A stretch of 10,495 bases of DNA from Gammaproteobacteria bacterium (GTDB lineage: Bacteria > Pseudomonadota > Gammaproteobacteria > HK1). A model generated the notes under the pieces. It was not told where the DNA came from. It saw nothing but the letters and a program-made list of their open reading frames with translations, and did no database searches. The stretch lies in assembly GCA_020444775.1 (NCBI GenBank), contig JAGRHX010000432.1, forward strand, positions 1 through 10,495, read 5' to 3'. Position 1 is the first letter of the stretch, and every line of letters starts with the position of its first letter. The position numbers were made by a program, and so were the translations under genes. Positions 6,408-10,495 of the stretch are shown one piece after another.

Positions 6408-7376
6408 TCAATGTCTTGTCCTGATCCGTGCCAGCCACAGCAGCGCCGGCAGGCCGGTGAGCAGATGCGTTGCCCGCTTCATCAGGCCCAGCGCCAGCAG
6501 CACCTCGGCGTCGATGCCGAGCAACGCCCCGATCAGCAGGTAGCCGCCTTCCTGAACGCCGAGGCCGCCGGGCATGAAGAAGGCCGCGCTGCGCGCCGCC
6601 TGCACCAGGCTTTCCAGCAGGACCGCCTCCAGCAGACCGACCGGGTGACCCAGGAACCACAGCCCCAGCCAGATCTCGCCACTGCCGATCAGCCAGCCGG
6701 CGCTACGCCAGGTGCTGGCGCGCGCCAGCGCGTGCAGGTCACGCCAGCCGGCTCGCAGCGCGATGTCCAGCGACTCGCCATGCGCGCTCAGTCGTTGCAG
6801 CTTCGGTCCCTGGAACGCGCGGGACAGCAGCCCGGTGAGCTTTGCGAACAGGCCGCCGTGCTGGGCGAAGATCGCGACCAGCAGCGCGAGCGTCATGATC
6901 GTGATCGCCAGCACCGCCCAACCCAGCCACTCGAGCTCGCCCGAGAGGTCGGATGCGGGCACGCTCAGCAGCAGGGCGATGCCGAGCAGGGTGAACAGAC
7001 CCTGGGTCAACGCGGCAAGACTGAGATCGATGATCACGCTGGCCACGGCGGTCGCGGCGGGAATCGTGCCAGCCGCCAGCACCGCGCGTAGCACATCGCC
7101 GCCGACCTGCGCGACCGGCAGAAGGGCGTTGACGGACTGTCCGATCCAGCCCAGCTCCAGACAGCGCCAAGGTCCCAGGGCGGGTGGGCACAGGCGCTGC
7201 CAGGCGATGCTGTCGAAGGCGATTGGCAGCAGATGGAACATGCTGACCAGGACGATACCGAGCGCATTGTCGGCGAGCAGCGTGAACACCGCGCCGGCAT
7301 CGTGGGTGAGCAACTGGCCGGCGATGAGCGCGATACCGGCCAGCAGGCCGACGATCCCCAGGGTCAGTCGATTCAT
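6408..7376 (-). CDS. HpnL/UPF0104-type flippase-like integral membrane protein (LPG-synthase TM domain family)
   Basis: 322-aa polytopic protein with about seven or eight hydrophobic segments, starting with TM1 at about 5-21. Family signatures are SVNALLPVAQVGGDVLR (81-97) and FFMPGGLGVQEGG (266-278), then the closing LMKRATHLLTGLPALLWL (298-315). These define the lysylphosphatidylglycerol-synthase-TM-like superfamily that includes HpnL of hopanoid clusters. Members are often annotated as lipid flippase-like; direct transport evidence for this subgroup is limited. The catalytic C-terminal aminoacyl-transfer domain of MprF is absent. The start at 7376 forms an ATGA overlap with the deacetylase stop, giving translational coupling; the upstream open frame to 7805 is a shadow within the deacetylase gene. 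With a glycosyltransferase and a deacetylase upstream, it probably handles or translocates their lipid-linked product. No hopanoid genes are visible, so hpnL is not assigned as a name. Confidence 0.85.
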   Translation of the reverse strand: MNRLTLGIVGLLAGIALIAGQLLTHDAGAVFTLLADNALGIVLVSMFHLLPIAFDSIAWQRLCPPALGPWRCLELGWIGQSVNALLPVAQVGGDVLRAVLAAGTIPAATAVASVIIDLSLAALTQGLFTLLGIALLLSVPASDLSGELEWLGWAVLAITIMTLALLVAIFAQHGGLFAKLTGLLSRAFQGPKLQRLSAHGESLDIALRAGWRDLHALARASTWRSAGWLIGSGEIWLGLWFLGHPVGLLEAVLLESLVQAARSAAFFMPGGLGVQEGGYLLIGALLGIDAEVLLALGLMKRATHLLTGLPALLWLARIRTRH

Positions 7377-8218
7377 CGCGGGTCCGTCACGCGCCGCCGA
7401 TCGGGCGGGTCGTCGTGCTGGTAGTCGGTTTGCCGCTCGACGGCCGCAATGGCCTCGCAGACCTGCTCGGGAAGGGTGTAGTCCACGCGCGGATGCCGGG
7501 GCACCCACTGAAAGCGTTGATACCAGGTCTTGCCGGGATGTGGAGGCCGGCTGAAGTCGTGAGCGGGCTGGACCCTGAGCACCTCCTGGTGCAGCCTGGC
7601 CATGTGCAGGTTCTTCCGCTCCGAGGCGTAGCAGGCCAGCAGGCGGCGCTTGTCCGCTGCCTCCGCCGCGCTGAGGTCCAGCAGCTCCTGCGCGCGGTGC
7701 CTGTCGGCATCGAAGAAGGCGTTCGACCAGCGTCTGCCGCCCGCGAAGCTGTATTCGGCGAACTCGAACACCGGTAGGCGATCGACGAAGGTGCTGGCCA
7801 GCCATGCCGCGCTGTCGTGGTCCTGATGCGCGCCTTCATAGGCGGGGGCCCACAAACGGTCCGGTGCCAGCCGCTCGATGAGCTCGTCCAAGGCGGCGCG
7901 GGTGCTGTGAAGGTGCAAGCGCAGGGTGCGGGTCGGGATGTCCTGGCGAAGTGCGATCCGGGTCCGCATCGCGGTGCTGACATGCTCACACTCACGCCAG
8001 CGACGCGCCACCAGTGTCTGATGATGACGGCGCTGCCACGGCCACAGGATCTCGCGCGCCGGCACGCCGTTGCTGAGCACAGCGAGGTCAACCGTGGCGC
8101 CGTCGCGTATCGCCCGGCCGATCGCCGCGCAGACTCCGACCACCTCGTCATCGGGGTGCGGCACCAGGACCAGGATGCGCCGGCCAAAGCAGGTCGTGGT
8201 GACCGCTGCGTTCATCAT
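7373..8218 (-). CDS. PIG-L/LmbE-family zinc-dependent N-deacetylase
   Basis: 281-aa cytosolic hydrolase expected to remove an N-acyl (usually acetyl) group from an amino sugar in a glycolipid or small glycoside. The signature PHPDDE (residues 20-25) supplies His21, the catalytic Asp23 and metal ligand Asp24. AHQDHD (130-135) supplies the second His-Asp-His cluster with the distal zinc ligand. The segment LVLVPHPDDEVVGVCAAIGR is typical of the family. The start overlaps the glycosyltransferase stop as ATGA; a second ATG one codon later (8215) is an equally possible start. It is longer than BshB-type enzymes (about 220-240 aa), with the extra length in the C-terminal half (YQRFQWVPRHPRVDYTLPEQ). 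The neighbouring GT4 probably makes its substrate. Family call secure; substrate unknown. Confidence 0.92.
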   Translation of the reverse strand: MMNAAVTTTCFGRRILVLVPHPDDEVVGVCAAIGRAIRDGATVDLAVLSNGVPAREILWPWQRRHHQTLVARRWRECEHVSTAMRTRIALRQDIPTRTLRLHLHSTRAALDELIERLAPDRLWAPAYEGAHQDHDSAAWLASTFVDRLPVFEFAEYSFAGGRRWSNAFFDADRHRAQELLDLSAAEAADKRRLLACYASERKNLHMARLHQEVLRVQPAHDFSRPPHPGKTWYQRFQWVPRHPRVDYTLPEQVCEAIAAVERQTDYQHDDPPDRRRVTDPR

Positions 8219-9585
8219 GTGTCGGCTGCCGCTTCGTTGGACGACCCGAGCCGTGCCGATGACCGGGCTCGTTGCGCCACCATGCGCCAGTGTGGCAGCA
8301 GGTCCTGGGTCAATATGTCATGCCAGTCCGGCACTGCCTGTTGGACGAAACGCAGACCCGCCGCGCGCAGACGCTCGCCTCGGGCGGGATCGGCGAGCAG
8401 CGCGCCGATGGCCGTCGCCCAGGATTGCGGTGCATCGTCGTCGACAATCACCGCCGGCGGGTCCTGCGCGCAAGCGGTGTCCTGATGCGAGAACAGCCGT
8501 CCGCCGCCGCCCGGCGCGACCACCGCCGGCAGACCGCAGGCCAGCGCTTCGGCGACCACGTTCGGAAACAGCTCGATGTCGGACGCGTGCACCAGCAGAT
8601 CGCTGGAGGCGTACAGCCAGCCCAGGCTGTGTTCGTCGAGCTGACCGGCGAACACCGCGTGCCGGCCCAGCACCTGGGCGATATCGGAGCGTTGCTCACC
8701 GCTGCCCGCGAACACCACGCTCAACGCCTGACCGGCATCGATCAGCCGACGTGCAGCGCGCGCCAGCAACAGCACCCGCTTGCCCGGTGACAGACGTCCG
8801 GCGGCGACGATCACCGGCAGTGTCGGATCGATGCCGAATTGATCGTGCAGCCGTGCCCGGTCGGCGCGCGTGGGGGAGAAATGGGTCCGGTCCAGACCAC
8901 GCCGCAAGGTGCTGTGGCTCACGGGCAGACCTCCAATCCCGGTTCGTGCGTCGGGATCCGTGAGCAGCTCGCGTGGATTGCCGCCGAGGCTGGCTGGATC
9001 CAGCCAGACGTGTCGGCACACGGCCAGGTGGCGGCGTAGCTGGCCTTGCATGTGACGCTGCATGCGGGCGGGCAGCGCCAGCCTATCGACCAGCAGATCG
9101 CCGAACCAGCCGTGCCCCAGCCAGCGGCGCAGTGAATCGCCCAGGTAGCGGCGTGTGTAGCCGGGGGTATCTGTGTGCAGGGAGCTGACCAGTGGCAGAT
9201 TGCGTTCCGCGCAGACGCGGGTCGCGGTCTTCGCATGACAGAAGAACGCGTCGGTGGTGTGCACCACGTCGTGCTCGCACAGACGTCGAGCCAGGTCGCG
9301 GTGATAGGACGCCAGGTCGGTGTAGTCCGGTTGCCGTACCAGGTGGCGGATCCAGCGCGAGCTGAGCACCGGAGGTAGCAACACCACCCGGGCATGGTCG
9401 GCGACGGGCAGGGTCCCGGCGCGACCCTGCGCGTACACGGTCAGATCGAGATCGGCCCGGGTGTGTGCGGCCGCCTTCAGGACCCGTTGCCAGAATCGCA
9501 CGTGGCCGCCGGCAGTCTCGGACCATTCCAGATCGACCAGCACCGCGACCCGAAGCCGTGCATTCGAGGTCGAGGACGTCGCCAT
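8215..9585 (-). CDS. GT4-family glycosyltransferase (GT-B fold)
   Basis: 456-aa retaining glycosyltransferase, probably membrane-associated but without TM helices, transferring a sugar from a nucleotide donor. The N-terminal Rossmann half (about 10-240) has AVLVDLEWSETAGGHVRFW with the Gly-Gly donor loop (26-28) and SSLHTDTPGYTRRYL (134-148), a phrase found in lipid- and mannosyl-type GT4 enzymes. LRRGLDRTHFSP (227-238) leads into the C-terminal half, with AAGRLSPGKRVLLLARAA (261-278) and the E-x7-E element (Glu338 to Glu346, in DIELFPNVVAEALACGLPAV). The start at 9585 has no clear Shine-Dalgarno sequence and lies 34 bp after the aminotransferase stop, so translation may depend on reinitiation. 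It overlaps the deacetylase by ATGA. GT4 plus PIG-L pairs occur in bacillithiol, mycothiol and GPI-type routes, so an N-acetylamino-sugar donor is a reasonable inference. Confidence 0.9.
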   Translation of the reverse strand: MATSSTSNARLRVAVLVDLEWSETAGGHVRFWQRVLKAAAHTRADLDLTVYAQGRAGTLPVADHARVVLLPPVLSSRWIRHLVRQPDYTDLASYHRDLARRLCEHDVVHTTDAFFCHAKTATRVCAERNLPLVSSLHTDTPGYTRRYLGDSLRRWLGHGWFGDLLVDRLALPARMQRHMQGQLRRHLAVCRHVWLDPASLGGNPRELLTDPDARTGIGGLPVSHSTLRRGLDRTHFSPTRADRARLHDQFGIDPTLPVIVAAGRLSPGKRVLLLARAARRLIDAGQALSVVFAGSGEQRSDIAQVLGRHAVFAGQLDEHSLGWLYASSDLLVHASDIELFPNVVAEALACGLPAVVAPGGGGRLFSHQDTACAQDPPAVIVDDDAPQSWATAIGALLADPARGERLRAAGLRFVQQAVPDWHDILTQDLLPHWRMVAQRARSSARLGSSNEAAADT

Positions 9586-9619
9586 CGTGACGGTTCGAGG
9601 AAGCAGGGCTCGCGGGCGT

Positions 9620-10495
9620 CTACCGCTCCAACAGCGCGCCGACCCGGCGCAATGCCTCCTGGATGTTCTCCTTGCTGTTGGCGAAGGAGAAGCGCAGATA
9701 ACCCTCGCCGAAGGCGCCGAAGCTGGTGCCGGAGATCACCGCCACGCCGGCATCCTCGAGCAGTCGGCGCTGCAGGGTCATGCTGTCCTGGCCGGTGCCG
9801 GTGATGTTGGGGAACGCGTAGAAGGCGCCTCCCGGCATCCGGCAGCTCACGCCCGGCAACGCGTTCAGGCCGTCCACGGTCACCGAGCGGCGCTCGTCGA
9901 AGGCGACCATCATCTCGTCGACCTGATCCTGCGGACCCTCGAGCGCCGCGATCCCGGCGAACTGCGACGCGGCGTTGACACAGGAGTGACAGTTGACCGC
10001 GAGCTTGGTGGCGCCTTCGACCAGCGGCTGCGGCCAGACCCCGTAGCCCATCCGCCAGCCGGTCATGGCGTAGGTCTTGCTCCAGCCGTCGAGCAGGATC
10101 AGTCGATCGGCAATCTGCGGGTAGCCGAGCAGCGAGACGTGCTGCTCACCGTCGTAGCACATGCGCGCGTAGATCTCATCGCTCATCACGGCCACCTGCG
10201 GGAAGCGCTCCAGGCCGGCGACCAGCTTGTCGATCTCGGCCTTTGGCACCGTGCCGCCGGTGGGGTTGGCCGGTGAGTTGAGGATGATGAGCCGGGTGCG
10301 AGGCGTGATCAGGTCGAGCACGGCATCCGCGTCGAAGGAGAAATCCTTCTCCTCGAGCAGCGGTATCGGCACCGCTTGGGCGCCGGAGAATCGGATCACC
10401 GATTCGTAGATCGGAAAGCCCGGGTTCGGATAGAGGATCTCCGCGCCCGGCTCGCCGAACATCATGATGGCGAAGAACATCGTGACCTTGCCGCC
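9620..10495 (-). CDS. PLP-dependent class I/II aminotransferase (N-terminus missing)
   Basis: The C-terminal 291 residues of a fold-type I aminotransferase; the frame runs out of the window at 10495. It moves an amino group between an amino acid and a 2-oxo acid using pyridoxal phosphate. Counting from the first Met at 10480: YPNPGFPIYES (17-27), NSPANPTGG (68-76, cofactor-contacting Asn), DEIYARMCYDG (101-111, Asp-x-x-Tyr), the Schiff-base lysine in WSKTYAMTGWRMGYG (Lys135), and Arg263 in GYLRFSFAN, which binds the substrate carboxylate. All key residues in the visible part are present. The overall look is that of aspartate/aromatic or MalY/AlaA-like class I enzymes; the exact substrate cannot be given. 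It is the first visible gene of the leftward operon, 34 bp ahead of the glycosyltransferase; its promoter is off-window. It may be a housekeeping enzyme rather than part of the sugar pathway. Confidence 0.93.
   Translation of the reverse strand, partial: GGKVTMFFAIMMFGEPGAEILYPNPGFPIYESVIRFSGAQAVPIPLLEEKDFSFDADAVLDLITPRTRLIILNSPANPTGGTVPKAEIDKLVAGLERFPQVAVMSDEIYARMCYDGEQHVSLLGYPQIADRLILLDGWSKTYAMTGWRMGYGVWPQPLVEGATKLAVNCHSCVNAASQFAGIAALEGPQDQVDEMMVAFDERRSVTVDGLNALPGVSCRMPGGAFYAFPNITGTGQDSMTLQRRLLEDAGVAVISGTSFGAFGEGYLRFSFANSKENIQEALRRVGALLER

Noticed and set aside
7377..7805. Upstream extension of the flippase-like protein by 143 codons
   Set aside because: It lies within the deacetylase gene in another frame. 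MNRLTLGIVGLLAG at 7376 is a normal start of TM1 with an ATGA overlap.
7373..9585. Reading the GT4 and PIG-L pair as bacillithiol synthesis genes (bshA/bshB)
   Set aside because: The deacetylase is longer than BshB, there is no BshC-like ligase nearby, and the flippase-like third gene points to a membrane-linked product.
1..10495. CRISPR arrays, tRNA/rRNA genes, insertion sequences, phage genes
   Set aside because: No regularly spaced repeats, tRNA-like cloverleaf, transposase or integrase motifs or flanking inverted repeats were found on either strand.

Overview
The window looks like chromosomal DNA of a GC-rich proteobacterium, most likely a gammaproteobacterium. The basis is the strong G/C bias at third codon positions in every gene, the OmpR/CpxA-type two-component pair, and a candidate sigma-54 promoter. 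I cannot name the genus. I see no tRNA, rRNA, CRISPR array, transposase or integrase, and base composition looks even throughout, so nothing points to recent transfer.

Positions 1-1616 (+) hold a two-component system. It consists of the C-terminal DNA-binding part of an OmpR-family response regulator, cut by the window edge, followed by a complete membrane sensor histidine kinase. A 329-bp gene-free stretch follows (1617-1945). It contains a good sigma-54-like -24/-12 element at about 1771-1787 and several imperfect inverted repeats.

Positions 1946-5393 (+) hold three co-directional genes. The first is a 178-aa two-helix membrane protein with a general-stress-protein-like N-terminus. The second is an unrecognised 103-aa soluble protein. 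The third is an unusual 830-aa protein that joins an extended-SDR NAD(P)-dependent epimerase/dehydratase domain to a multi-helix membrane part. That membrane part contains SPW-like repeat units on both sides of a VKOR-like segment with a WCSLC motif. This cluster is the most novel part of the window. It may be a stress- or envelope-related redox unit under sigma-54 control, which is an inference.

Positions 5403-6302 (-) hold a TauD/TfdA-type Fe(II)/2-oxoglutarate dioxygenase, convergent with the fusion gene with only 9 bp between stop codons. Its upstream gap carries a candidate sigma-70 promoter whose spacer contains a perfect 10-bp palindrome, a typical repressor-site position.

Positions 6408-10495 (-) hold an apparent operon, read right to left: a PLP-dependent class I/II aminotransferase (5' part missing), a GT4 glycosyltransferase, a PIG-L-type zinc deacetylase and an HpnL/flippase-like integral membrane protein. 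The last three overlap each other by ATGA junctions. Together they suggest a pathway that glycosylates a lipid or other acceptor, removes an N-acyl group from the sugar and handles the product at the membrane. The end product is not determinable from sequence.
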